From TMP-24 sp046348855 (GTDB taxonomy: Bacteria; Pseudomonadota; Alphaproteobacteria; Rhodobacterales; Rhodobacteraceae), in NCBI GenBank assembly GCA_046348855.1, contig JAXMDK010000001.1, positions 159,107 through 223,106 of the forward strand: a stretch of DNA of 64,000 nt, read 5' to 3'. Positions 24,555-35,112 of the stretch are shown here, piece after piece. The notes below the pieces were generated by a model. The model did no database searches. It was not told the origin of the DNA and worked only from the letters and a program-made list of their open reading frames with translations. The first letter of the stretch is position 1. The number at the start of each line of letters is the position of its first letter. Position numbers and translations under genes: made by a program.

Positions 24555-26739
24555 AACGCCCCTCGGCCTTCAGCATGGCGGGCGTCAGCCCCGAGGGGGC
24601 AAGGATCTCGGCCAGGGCCTGGGCCACGCCCTGCGCCATGTCGCGCCCGCCGCAGACCATGACCCGGGCACCGGTGCGGATCGCCTCGGCGACATGGGCG
24701 GCCTCCATCCGCAGGGCATCCTGCACATAGTGCGGCCGCGCCCCGCGCGATACCGCGGTGGTCAGGCGCGACAGCCGCCCTTCGGCCTGCCAGACCGCGA
24801 GGTCATCCCGATAGGGGAAGTCGCCGTCGGGGTGGCGCAGGCCGAAGAACAGGTGCACCGGGCGGCGGCGGGCATTGGCGCGCAGGAACCCGGCAAGTGG
24901 CCCGACCCCGGTTCCGGCGCCGATCAGGATCAAGGGCGTCCGGTCGCGTCCGGCGTGAAAGCCCGGATTGCGGCGCAGGAAGGCGTGGGCGACATCGCCC
25001 GGCCGCAGCGCGGTCAGCTGCCCCGAACAGAGGCCGCCGGGGTGCTTCTTGACCACGATCTCGACGAAGCCGTCCTTCGCGCCGGAGGCCAGCGAATAGT
25101 AACGCGGCACCGTTGAGCCTTCCGGCAGGATGCCCAGAAGATCGCCGGCCCGGAAGCGTGCAAAGCCCCGCCCGGTCAGCCGCTGCCAGGACGTGGACCG
25201 GGGCAGGGCAAAGCGCAGGATCGCGGTCGGGGTATTGACCCGGTCGGCATAGTCGCGGCGGGACACCAGGGTCAGCGCCTCGGTCGGGCAAACGGCAGGC
25301 TGGTGCGCGAGTTCGAGGTCGATCCCCAGCGCCGCGCCCAGGGCCCGGCCCCAGCGGGCGAAATCCTGCGGCGACTGGCGGTCGACCGTGTCCATCGGCA
25401 AGAGCCGGGCCCAGCCTGCGGCGCGGGCGGCCTCGTTCACAGCCGCCGCATAGGCGCAGAAGCCGGGAAAGCTGCGATCGCCGAAGCCGAGCACCGCCAC
25501 CGGCGCGGCGGGGGCATTCGGCAGGCCGGCCAGCCGGTCAAGGAAGCCCGCCGCCGAGGCGGGGGGGTGGCCCTCGCCATAGGTGGCGGCGAGGATGACA
25601 AAGCGTTCGGCCCGGTCGTGGCGGTCGGGGTCGAAGCCCGCCATCGGCGCCACATGCACCGATTGGCCGGCCGCACGCAGCCCCTTGGCCAGCGTCGCGG
25701 CGAAGCCCCAGGTGCTGCCGCTTTCGGACCCGACCAGCACCACCGTCGTCGTGGTGCCTGCCGGGGCGTTGCCGGTCAGGCGCGGCCGCCCGCGCCGTCC
25801 GGCCAGCCAGACCAGCCCGCCGGTGACGCCCATGACCGGCACCGCCAGCGCCGTCAGGCCGAGGATCAGCCCCAGCAGCGCCGCCCCCCGGCCGGTGTGC
25901 AGCATGTAGATGGTTTCCGATACCTTTTGCCACGGGGTCGGATCGTTCCATGCCAGCAGCGTGCCGGTCCCCTGGTCGATGTAGCCGGTGCCGTTGTCGG
26001 TCGTCAGCGTGAAGACGTCCTGCGCGTCGCCGGCATTGGGAAAGCTCAGTTCGCGCAGGTCCGCCGCCGGGGTCGCGCGCAGGGCCGCCATCTGTGCTAG
26101 CGGAAATCCGCTCTGGCCGCTGACCGTGGCGGGTAGCGGCGGCTCCGTCGCCGCATCGGGCAGAAGACCGAAGGTCGAGGCCACCATCCACAGCCCCGTC
26201 ACCGCCGACAGCGCCAGCCCTCCGACCGCCAGCCGGGCGATCTCGACATGCAGGCGCCCGGCCCGCGGGCCGCGCGCGGGCGCGAACCAGCGCCGCCAGC
26301 CGCCGGTGCGTCGGGCCACCAGCGCCGCACCCGACAGGGCCAGCACCAGCAGCGCCGCCGCACCGGCGGCCATCACCAGACGGCCGGTGTCATCCAGAAA
26401 CAACGACCTGTGCAGGCTGGTCAGCCACCGTTCGACCGCGTTCGGATCGGCCGAGCCGGCGCTGGCCCCGGTCGCCGGGTCGATCGCCGCCGAGCCGGGG
26501 GCGTTGCCGTCGAACCACCAGGCGGTGATCCGGCCCGATGGCGCCCGGCGGATCTGCTCCAGCCCCGGGTGTTGGGTCGCGATCAGGCTGGCAAGGTCCG
26601 CCAGATTCTGCCCCGGCACCTCGCGCGGTGCCAGACGTTCGGCCGCCGGAAAGACCGACAGCGCCGCCCCGCTGATCGCCAGCACGGTGACAAGGAGCAG
26701 GGCCGCAAGCCCCGGCCAGCGGTGAAGCGCACGGATCAT
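24535..26739 (-). CDS. PepSY-membrane / flavodoxin / NADPH-flavin reductase fusion
   Basis: 734 residues. Residues 1-330 form a PepSY-associated membrane region with helices near 8-28, 130-150, 178-200 and 290-315. A flavodoxin-like FMN domain (about 345-490, VVLVGSESGSTWGFAATLAKGLR) is followed by a ferredoxin-NADP reductase-like module (about 500-734: RYYSLASG for FAD, IGAGTGVGPLAGFLR, and VMVCGGRDMAQGV with EGRYVEDVY at the end). It resembles sulfite-reductase-flavoprotein-like and ferric-reductase-like PepSY proteins that pass NADPH electrons across the inner membrane. ATG at 26739 preferred over a GTG five codons upstream. Confidence 0.9.
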   Translation of the reverse strand: MIRALHRWPGLAALLLVTVLAISGAALSVFPAAERLAPREVPGQNLADLASLIATQHPGLEQIRRAPSGRITAWWFDGNAPGSAAIDPATGASAGSADPNAVERWLTSLHRSLFLDDTGRLVMAAGAAALLVLALSGAALVARRTGGWRRWFAPARGPRAGRLHVEIARLAVGGLALSAVTGLWMVASTFGLLPDAATEPPLPATVSGQSGFPLAQMAALRATPAADLRELSFPNAGDAQDVFTLTTDNGTGYIDQGTGTLLAWNDPTPWQKVSETIYMLHTGRGAALLGLILGLTALAVPVMGVTGGLVWLAGRRGRPRLTGNAPAGTTTTVVLVGSESGSTWGFAATLAKGLRAAGQSVHVAPMAGFDPDRHDRAERFVILAATYGEGHPPASAAGFLDRLAGLPNAPAAPVAVLGFGDRSFPGFCAYAAAVNEAARAAGWARLLPMDTVDRQSPQDFARWGRALGAALGIDLELAHQPAVCPTEALTLVSRRDYADRVNTPTAILRFALPRSTSWQRLTGRGFARFRAGDLLGILPEGSTVPRYYSLASGAKDGFVEIVVKKHPGGLCSGQLTALRPGDVAHAFLRRNPGFHAGRDRTPLILIGAGTGVGPLAGFLRANARRRPVHLFFGLRHPDGDFPYRDDLAVWQAEGRLSRLTTAVSRGARPHYVQDALRMEAAHVAEAIRTGARVMVCGGRDMAQGVAQALAEILAPSGLTPAMLKAEGRYVEDVY

Positions 26740-26750
26740 CGTCCCACCCC

Positions 26751-27220
26751 TCACATCGCGTAGGTGAAGCTGGCGATGTAGTGCGGCGGCCGTGCACCGC
26801 GGTTCCGGCGCCGGAGGTGGTCAGCGGCACGGCGATCTCGTTCGGGCTCGCGCATGTTCTCGACCGCGGCGTCGATGTGCAGCGTACGCCCGCGTCGAAC
26901 AGCGCGTCCGCCAGGTCGAGCGTGACCTTCAGCGTCCGGCCCGAGCCGACGCTGGCGCCGGTGATGCCGTTGATCTGCGCCGGGTCGCCGCCGGTGGCGC
27001 GATACCAGTCGCGCAGGTGTTCATGATAGCGGGACTTGCCGCCCGCCATCCACAGGCTGCCGACATAGGCGCCTTGCGCGTTGGTGACATAGAACGCCAA
27101 GTAGGCGCCATCGCCGCCGTAATCGTTCAGCTTGGTGGTCAGCGTCACCTGGCGCGCCATCGCCAGGTCGGGCAGCGTCAGCGCGGTGGTCATGGCCAGA
27201 GCGGCGAGGAGGGATTTCAT
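26751..27220 (-). pseudogene. DUF2271 periplasmic protein, frameshifted
   Basis: MKSLLAALAMTTALTLPDLAMA is a signal peptide; the mature N-terminus VTLTTKLNDYGGDGAYLAFYV through RATGGDPAQINGITGASV is typical of DUF2271 proteins that accompany PepSY reductases. About 110 residues in, the frame changes three times (near 26890, 26850 and 26785). Pieces TLHIDAAVENM, PNEIAVPLTTSGAGTAVHG and YIASFTYAM lie in different frames and join to a normal DUF2271 end at 26751. The span of 470 bases is not a multiple of three. It is 11 bases upstream of the flavoprotein. Confidence 0.8.
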
Positions 27221-27293
27221 CGGTTCGGTCCTTGGCTTGGAAGGTTGTCGTGGCGGGCGGCCCAGGGGGCGACCCGCGGGCGGTCCGCGCGGA

Positions 27294-27599
27294 TCAGTTG
27301 GTCGCCGCCGCCGGGGGCGCGCCGGTGCCGAACAGCCCGTTCGCCGGCGGGGGCACGGATCCGGCCGGTGCGGGGTTGCCCTTGGCGCCCGCGCAGCCGC
27401 CGTCCTCGTCGCAGTCGTCGCTTTCGGAGTCGTGTGCACGGCTTTTCTGTCCGCCTTCGTCATCATCGCCGCTGGCCAGGACAAGGGGCAGGGTCGGGTC
27501 CGTTGCGCCAGACAGTGCCGGGGTGGCGCTGCGTGCCGGCAGGCCGACGGCCAGCGCCAGCGCCGTCGAGGCGGCCAGCAGGGAAAGGGTGGTCTTCAT
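27294..27599 (-). CDS. Acidic secreted protein of the redox operon
   Basis: 101 residues. Signal peptide KTTLSLLAASTALALAVGLPARS, then a low-complexity, highly acidic mature region (GDDDEGG, ESDDCDEDGGC) with two cysteines, and a Pro/Ala/Gly tail. No family recognised. Located 73 bases upstream of the DUF2271 gene and downstream of the PepSY gene, all on the same strand. The acidic patch could bind Ca, Fe or Mn, which is inference. Confidence 0.6.
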   Translation of the reverse strand: MKTTLSLLAASTALALAVGLPARSATPALSGATDPTLPLVLASGDDDEGGQKSRAHDSESDDCDEDGGCAGAKGNPAPAGSVPPPANGLFGTGAPPAAATN

Positions 27600-27653
27600 C
27601 GCAGGAACTCCCGTGTTTCGATGGCGGAAACTTGGGGGGCGGACCTGAGCGTT

Positions 27654-27661
27654 TGCTGACA
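27654..27661 (-). promoter_or_regulatory. TGTCAGCA half-site upstream of the acidic-protein gene
   Basis: CCTGTCAGCA on the minus strand, 55 bases upstream of the start at 27599, within the 245-base gap that probably holds an internal promoter of the redox operon. The same octamer occurs twice in front of the response-regulator gene at 28256. Candidate binding half-site of that regulator. Confidence 0.35.
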
Positions 27662-27844
27662 GGGCGGGACTTTCTGCTTCAGCTTGGCGTCAGGAAGCGG
27701 AAGGTTGCGCAGGGCGGGAGGCGACCCGCGCGCAGCAACGTCGATCTGAACCGGTTGCCGCTGTCGCCGCTCTGCCTTGGCTCGCCTCGGCTTTCGCCGG
27801 GGCGAGTGCCGATACCGGATGCCTCGGATCAAACGCAAGCCGGG

Positions 27845-28108
27845 CTAATGCTCGATCCTGATGACCTTCAGCGTGCCCGGATGAACCGTCACCTCGATCG
27901 TCCGGCCCGTCGCGTCGGTGCCGTCGATCTCGTAGCAGCCATCGTCGATCTTGATCCGCCGAACGGTCCAGCCGTTCTTTGCCGCCAGTTGCGCCACCGC
28001 CTCGCGCGGCTGCCAGTCGGCCATCGGCACGAAGCAATCCTCGTCGGCCCGCGCCATCCCGGCCGGAAGAACGGCCAGAAAGGCAAGCATTGTCAGGGAC
28101 TTTCTCAT
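27845..28108 (-). CDS. Periplasmic PepSY-domain protein
   Basis: 87 residues: signal peptide ending around ARA (about residue 21), then a single PepSY domain (AVAQLAAKNGWTVRRIKIDDGCYEIDGTDATGRTIEVTVHPGTLKVIRIEH). Two cysteines (in DCF and DGCYE) may form a disulfide. First gene of the leftward redox operon and divergent from the two-component system, an arrangement common for PepSY proteins controlled by QseBC/PmrAB-like pairs. Confidence 0.88.
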   Translation of the reverse strand: MRKSLTMLAFLAVLPAGMARADEDCFVPMADWQPREAVAQLAAKNGWTVRRIKIDDGCYEIDGTDATGRTIEVTVHPGTLKVIRIEH

Positions 28109-28202
28109 GGGCCACACTCCGGGGCAGAGCCATTTTGCCAGCGTTGATGCCCGCCGAAGCTGACGGGAGCCTGAAGGCAGCTGCGGCGACGCTTCAGCTT
28201 TG

Positions 28203-28223
28203 TGTCAGCACAGCCTGTCAGCA
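28203..28223 (+). promoter_or_regulatory. Direct repeat of TGTCAGCA in the divergent regulator promoter
   Basis: Two copies of TGTCAGCA (28203-28210 and 28216-28223), 13 bases apart start to start, 33 bases before the response-regulator ATG. OmpR-family regulators typically bind such tandem half-sites. Likely autoregulation and control of the divergent PepSY gene. Confidence 0.45.
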
Positions 28224-28255
28224 GGGGTAAGAGAGTCGGAAGAACGGAGAGCACC

Positions 28256-28915
28256 ATGCGAATCCTGCTGATCGAGGATGATACCGCACTGGGTGCCGCC
28301 GTGCGCGACCAGATCGCGGCCGACGGCCATTCGGTCGACTGGGTGCAGCGGCTGGACGGTGCCGGCCATGCGATGGCGGGGGCGCCGTTCGATCTGGTGC
28401 TTCTCGACCTGATGCTGCCCGACGGGCTCGGCCTTCCCTTCCTGCGCAAGATTCGCGCGCGCGGCGACGTGACGCCGGTCATCATCCTGACCGCGCTCGA
28501 CCAGGTGTCGGACCGGATCGAGGGGCTGAACGCCGGCGCCGACGATTATCTGGTGAAACCCTTCGACCTGGCCGAACTGTCGGCCCGGATCGGCTCGGTC
28601 GCGCGGCGCTACAGCGGCAACCCGAACCCCATCGTCAGCCACGGGGCGCTCGACATCGACCTGGCCGCCCGCAGCATCCGCCGCGACGGCCGCCCGGTCA
28701 CGCTGACCGCGCGCGAATGGGCGCTGTTCGAGGCCTTCCTCGCCCGGCCGGGGCAGCTTTTGTCCAAGGCGCAGCTCGAGGACAAGCTCTATGCCTTCGA
28801 CGCCGAAGTGGGCAGCAACACCATCGAGGTTCATGTCAGCCGGCTGCGCAAGAAGCTCGGGGCCGAGATCATCAGGACCGAACGGGGCATGGGCTACCGG
28901 CTGGGGGCGCGATGA
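28256..28915 (+). CDS. OmpR-family response regulator
   Basis: 219 residues. Receiver domain with acidic pocket E7-D8-D9, phospho-acceptor D51 in LLDLMLP, and K in DYLVKPF; C-terminal winged helix with TAREWALFEAFLARPGQLLSK and VHVSRLRKKLG. QseB/PmrA-like. ATG at 28256 follows GGAGAG. Its stop overlaps the start of the sensor kinase by four bases. Expected to control the divergent PepSY-redox operon. Confidence 0.95.
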   Translation: MRILLIEDDTALGAAVRDQIAADGHSVDWVQRLDGAGHAMAGAPFDLVLLDLMLPDGLGLPFLRKIRARGDVTPVIILTALDQVSDRIEGLNAGADDYLVKPFDLAELSARIGSVARRYSGNPNPIVSHGALDIDLAARSIRRDGRPVTLTAREWALFEAFLARPGQLLSKAQLEDKLYAFDAEVGSNTIEVHVSRLRKKLGAEIIRTERGMGYRLGAR

Positions 28916-30244
28916 GGCGTCCGCGCAGCCTTCAGGGCCGGCTCGGGCTGTGGCTAGGCGTCACCCTGACGCTGGTGTGGATCACCGCCGCCACGGTCAC
29001 GGCGATCCTCGCCCGGCGCGAGATGGAGGAGGTCTTCGACGCTGCCCTCCAGGAAACCGCGCAACGCATCCTGCCCCTGGCGGTGGTCGACATCCTGGGG
29101 CGCGAGGATGATGGCGTGACCCAGCACCTGGCGGCGATCCGCGACCATGACGAATATTTTACCTATATCGTCCGCGACCGCCAGGGACGCATCCTGCTTC
29201 AGTCGCACGGCGCCGATCCGGCGGTCTTTCCGGCCTGGGACGGCACCGGGTTCCGCCTGTCGGACACCCACCGCTTCTACAACGACGAAGCGGTGCAGGG
29301 GACGATCCGCATCACCGTGGCCGAACCGCTGGACCAGCGGTCGAAGGTCGCGCGGGAATTGCAGATGGGCCTTGGCCTGCCGCTGCTGTTCGTGGTTCCG
29401 GTGGCGCTCCTGGCCATCGTCCTTGCCGTCCGCGCCAGCCTTGCGCCCCTGCGCCGGTTCCGCGAACGGCTGGCCGCGCGGGGGGTGCGCGACCTGTCGC
29501 ATGTTGCGGCCGACGACCTGCCCGCCGAGATCGCCCCGGTGGCCGATGCGCTGAACGGCCTCCTGGGCCGGCTGTCGGCGGCCTTCGAGGCCGAGCGCAG
29601 CTTTGCCGCCAATGCCGCGCACGAACTGCGCACACCGCTGGCCGGGGCGATCGCCCAGGCGCAGCGCCTGCAGACCGAAACCCGCGACCCCGAGGCGAAG
29701 GCGCGGGCGGGCGAGATCGAATCGACGCTCAAGCGCCTGACCCGGCTGTCGGAACGGCTGATGCAACTGGCGCGGGCCGGTGGGCGGGCGGTTGCGGCTG
29801 ACCGGGCCACCGACATGCGGCCGGTCGCGCGCATCCTGACCGAGGAAAGCGTCACGCACCGCTGGCCCCGGCCGGATCGTCCTGACCTTGCCCGACGCCC
29901 CGGTGATGTCCGACCTCGACCCCGATGCCTTCGCGATCCTCTGCCGCAACCTGGTCGAGAACGCGCTCCGCCACGGGGCGAAGGACGCGCCTGTCGCCGT
30001 CACCCTGTCGGCCAAGGGCGTGCTGTCGGTCGCCAACGACGGCCCGACCGTTCCGGCCGGGACCCTCGCCCGCCTGACCAACCGCTTCGAACGCGCCGCG
30101 ACCCACGACGACGGCCACGGCCTGGGCCTCGCCATCGTCGCCGCCATTGCCCAACGGACCGGCAGCCGCCTGACCCTGACCTCGCCCCGCCCGGGCCGGC
30201 CTTCGGGCTTCGAGGCGAGGTTCGCCTTGCCGGTGAGCGGGTGA
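28912..30244 (+). pseudogene. Sensor histidine kinase (QseC-like), single frameshift
   Basis: Helix at 12-33, periplasmic sensor region, second helix at about 154-174, HAMP-like linker, and dimerisation motif AANAAHELRTPLAGAIAQ with H237. The reading frame fails near 29865; a neighbouring frame supplies GRIVLTLPDAPVM, the N-box NLVENALRHG and the G-box GHGLGLAIV, ending at 30244. The 1333-base span is one base over a multiple of three, so a single indel restores an intact kinase of about 444 residues. It is the partner of the regulator at 28256. Confidence 0.85.
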
Positions 30245-30355
30245 GGGGGCGGTCGGTGTGACCCGCGACGTCCTGCCGATGGCGGCAGGCCAGTGACCGG
30301 GCGATTCCGCCGTCACTTTGCAAGTGTCTGAATATGCGGGGGGATTTTTGTGAAC

Positions 30356-30430
30356 TGGCAGCCCGTAGGGGAGTCGAACCCCTCTTCCCAGGTTGAAAAC
30401 CTGGTGTCCTAACCGATAGACGAACGGGCC
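30356..30430 (-). tRNA. tRNA-Glu (anticodon TTC)
   Basis: 75 bases on the minus strand with encoded CCA (30356-30358). Cloverleaf: acceptor GGCCCGT/ACGGGCT, anticodon stem CCAGG/CCTGG with loop TTTTCAA giving anticodon TTC, and T-arm GAGGGGTTCGACTCCCCT. The sequence is typical of alphaproteobacterial tRNA-Glu. Confidence 0.97.
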
Positions 30431-30541
30431 GCGTTCGGCGGGGTCGGGACCCCGCTTGGTCGTGGGCGGTGTTTAGGGCAGCGCCAGATGCTGCGCAAGG
30501 GGCAAATTGCGCCCCTGGCCGAGATTTTTCGCCCCGCGCGG

Positions 30542-32298
<1,757 letters not shown>

Positions 32299-32302
<4 letters not shown>

Positions 32303-33268
32303 TTTACCGGGTTGCGGTAGATCATCCGCCGGACCGAGCCGGTCTTGGACCGCATCAGGATGGTCTCGGTGGTGACGTAGCCCGGTTCGCGCCGGACGCC
32401 CTGCACGATCGAACCGTTGGTGACGCCGGTGGCGGCAAAGATCACGTCGGCGGTCACCATCTCGTCGCGGGAATAGATGCGGTTCAGGTCCTTGATCCCG
32501 GCCTTGGCGGCACGGCCTCGTTCGTCGTCGTTGCGGAACAGGAGCTTGCCCCACATCTGGCCGCCCATGCACTTCAGCGCCGACGCCGCCAGCACCGGGC
32601 GCGCCGCCCGAACCCACGTACATGTCGATGCCGGTCAGGTGCGCCTCGGCGCAATGGATCACGCCTGCGACGTCGCCATCGGTGATGAGCCGGATCGACG
32701 CGCCGGTCGAACGTATTTCGGCGATCAGTTCCTGGTGGCGGGGCCGTTCGAGGATGCAGCAGGTGATGTCGGTCGGCGCGCAGCCGCGCGCCTTGGCCAG
32801 CGCCCGCACCCGTTCGGCCGGCGACATCGCCAGGCTGACCACGTCCTTGGGATAGCCCGGCCCGATCGCCAGCTTTTCCATGTAGACGTCGGGCGCGTGC
32901 AGCAGCGTGCCGCGCGGGGCCATGGCGATGACCGTCAGGGCGTTCGGCATGTCCTTGGCGGTTAGGGTGGTGCCTTCCAGCGGGTCGAGCGCGATGTCGA
33001 CCTGCGGCCCCTTGCCGGTGCCGACCTCCTCGCCGATGTAGAGCATCGGCGCCTCGTCGCGTTCGCCCTCGCCGATGACGACCGTTCCCTTGATGTCCAG
33101 CATGTTCAGCTGTTCGCGCATGGCATTGACGGCGGCCTGGTCGGCGGCCTTTTCGTCACCGCGCCCGATCAGGCGGGCCGACGCATGGGCCGCCGCCTCG
33201 CTGACGCGGGCAAGGCCGAGGGAAAGCATGCGGTCCTGGAATTCTTTGACATCGGCCATCTGGGTCAT
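32299..33268 (-). pseudogene. glpX: Class II fructose-1,6-bisphosphatase GlpX, single frameshift
   Basis: Gluconeogenic phosphatase. The first 220 residues are intact (GDEKAADQAAVNAMR, VIGEGERDEAPML, DPLEGTT, YVGSGGAP). Right after GSGGAP (near 32600) the frame breaks; the normal continuation LAASALKCMGGQMWGKLLFR through SVRRMIYRNPVK is in another frame and ends at 32299. The expected family sequence would have a few more bases at the break, so this looks like a 5-base deletion. Without correction the frame runs into recJ. Starts at 33268 or 33259 are both possible. Confidence 0.85.
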
Positions 33269-33393
33269 CCTGAGTGGTTCGGTTTCGGGCATCTAGCCGC
33301 GAGCCGCGCGGCGCGGCAAGCCGCTGCCGGGGGCGGTGGCGGTTTTTCGGTCGAAAATCGCCTTTCGGCCGGCGGAATGTCCGCCCGCACGGC

Positions 33394-34683
33394 TCAGACG
33401 CTTTCGATGCGCAGCGCCACCGGTTCGCCCAGGACGACGCCGGTTGCCGGCAGCCGCGCCAGGGCATGGCCGATGGCCGCGCGCGTGCATCGGTGGGTCA
33501 CGATCAGCACCGGGGCGACGGTCGAATCGGCGTGGGCATACTGGCGCATCCGGTCGATCGAGATGCCTTCGTCGCCCAGCACCGTGGCGACCTTGGCCAG
33601 CGCGCCGGGCTTGTCGGCCAGTTCCATGCGCAGGTAGTAGGGCGCAGCGGCGGCTGCCTTGGCGGCAATCGGCCTGACAAGGGTCGCGGCCGGCTGGCCG
33701 AAGGTCGACAGGCGGGTGCCGCGGGCGATCTCGATCACGTCGGCCAGCACCGCCGAAGCGGTCGGCCCTTCGCCGGCGCCGGCGCCGCGCAGGACGATCT
33801 GGCCGACGGAGTCGCCCTCGATCACCACCATGTTGGTGCCGCCCTGCAACTGGCCGAGCGGGCTGTCGGCCGGCACTAGGCAGGGCGACATGCGCTGTTC
33901 CAGCCCGCGCCCGGTCATCTGCGCCACGCCCAGAAGCTTGATCTTGTAGCCCATGTCGCCGGCGCGGCGGATATCGTCTATCGAGATGCGCCCGATCCCT
34001 TCCAGTTCAACATCGTCGAAGGAAACCCGGGTGCCGAAGGCGATGGCCGCCAGCAGGCTCAGCTTGTGCCCGGCGTCGATGCCGCCGACATCCAGGTTGG
34101 GATCGGCCTCGAGATAGCCGAGCTGGCGGGCCTCCTCGAACACCGCATCGTAGGGCAGGCCCGCGCTTTCCATCCGGGTCAGGATGTAGTTGCAGGTGCC
34201 GTTCATCACCCCCATCACCCGGCGGATCTCGTTGCCGGCCAGGCCTTCGGTCAGCGCCTTGATGACCGGGATGCCGCCGGCGACGGCGGCCTCGAAGCGG
34301 ATCACGTGTCCCTTGGCCTCGGCGGCTTCGGCGAGCGCCTGACCGTGGTGGGCCAGAAGCGCCTTGTTGGCGGAAACCACGTCCTTGCCGGCGCTGATGG
34401 CGGCTTCGGTCGCGGCCTTTGCCGGGCCGTCCGACCCGCCCATGACCTCGACGAACACGTCGACATCCTTGCGCCGCGCCAGCGCCACCGGGTCATCTTC
34501 CCAGGCATAGGCCGACAGGTCGACATCGCGGTTCTTGGTGCGCGACCGGGCCGAAACCGCGGTGATCGCGATCGGCCGGCCGGTGCGCCGCGCCAGAAGG
34601 TCCGCGTGTTTCTGCACGATCCTGACGACGCCGGTTCCGACGGTGCCCAGCCCGGCGATGCCAAGTCTCAGTGGTTCGGGCAT
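33394..34683 (-). CDS. hom: Homoserine dehydrogenase
   Basis: 429 residues. NAD(P)-dependent step from aspartate semialdehyde to homoserine (threonine/methionine pathway). Rossmann motif GLGTVGTGVV at 12-21, catalytic region GGIPVIKALTEGLAGN and NGTCNYILT, and a C-terminal ACT domain (about 350-429) for threonine feedback. Same strand as glpX and recJ, 125 bases upstream of glpX. Confidence 0.96.
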   Translation of the reverse strand: MPEPLRLGIAGLGTVGTGVVRIVQKHADLLARRTGRPIAITAVSARSRTKNRDVDLSAYAWEDDPVALARRKDVDVFVEVMGGSDGPAKAATEAAISAGKDVVSANKALLAHHGQALAEAAEAKGHVIRFEAAVAGGIPVIKALTEGLAGNEIRRVMGVMNGTCNYILTRMESAGLPYDAVFEEARQLGYLEADPNLDVGGIDAGHKLSLLAAIAFGTRVSFDDVELEGIGRISIDDIRRAGDMGYKIKLLGVAQMTGRGLEQRMSPCLVPADSPLGQLQGGTNMVVIEGDSVGQIVLRGAGAGEGPTASAVLADVIEIARGTRLSTFGQPAATLVRPIAAKAAAAAPYYLRMELADKPGALAKVATVLGDEGISIDRMRQYAHADSTVAPVLIVTHRCTRAAIGHALARLPATGVVLGEPVALRIESV

Positions 34684-34765
34684 TGGGCTCTCCTGCCGTT
34701 CGGGATTTCCGGGGTGTTAGCCGATAGGGGGCGGGCTTGCAACGCGGGCGCGGTTCCCCGGCGGC

Positions 34766-35005
34766 TCAGTTCTGCGCCTGCTGGGCGGCCGCCTTGCGGC
34801 GCAGCTCGTCGGCGGCGGCGGTCAGCGCCGGGGCCGGGTCGGCAGGCGGCGGCGCGGTGGTGGCGGCCTGCAACTGGTCATAGGGCAAGAGCGCCGGATA
34901 GGGCAGGGCCTGCACCGACTTGTCGGTCTGCCGGTCCAGTTCGGGGAACCGGGTGCAGGCCGCCGCCAGGACGACCGCAACTGCCAACAGGATCCATGAC
35001 CGCAT
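34766..35005 (-). CDS. Small lipoprotein
   Basis: 79 residues: MRSWILLAVAVVLAAAC gives a lipobox with Cys17, followed by TRFPELDRQTD and a Pro/Ala-rich tail. Unknown function; similar short lipoproteins precede hom in related genomes, to my recollection. Separated from hom by 82 bases. It is divergent from the TetR gene. Confidence 0.72.
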   Translation of the reverse strand: MRSWILLAVAVVLAAACTRFPELDRQTDKSVQALPYPALLPYDQLQAATTAPPPADPAPALTAAADELRRKAAAQQAQN

Positions 35006-35084
35006 CCGATTACCCTCCGCGCGCGCCGCAAGCTACCCCGCCCAGCCCGGCCACCGCAAGCCGGTGGGCGGAATTCGCTTGTTG

Positions 35085-35098
35085 TGAACGCGCGTTCA
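35085..35098. promoter_or_regulatory. Operator-like palindrome TGAACGCGCGTTCA
   Basis: Perfect 14-base palindrome, 14 bases upstream of the TetR start codon and about 80 bases upstream of the divergent lipoprotein gene. TGAACG-type dyads are typical TetR-family operators, so autoregulation is likely. Confidence 0.6.
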
Positions 35099-35112
35099 GA
35101 TATTTTCAGCCC

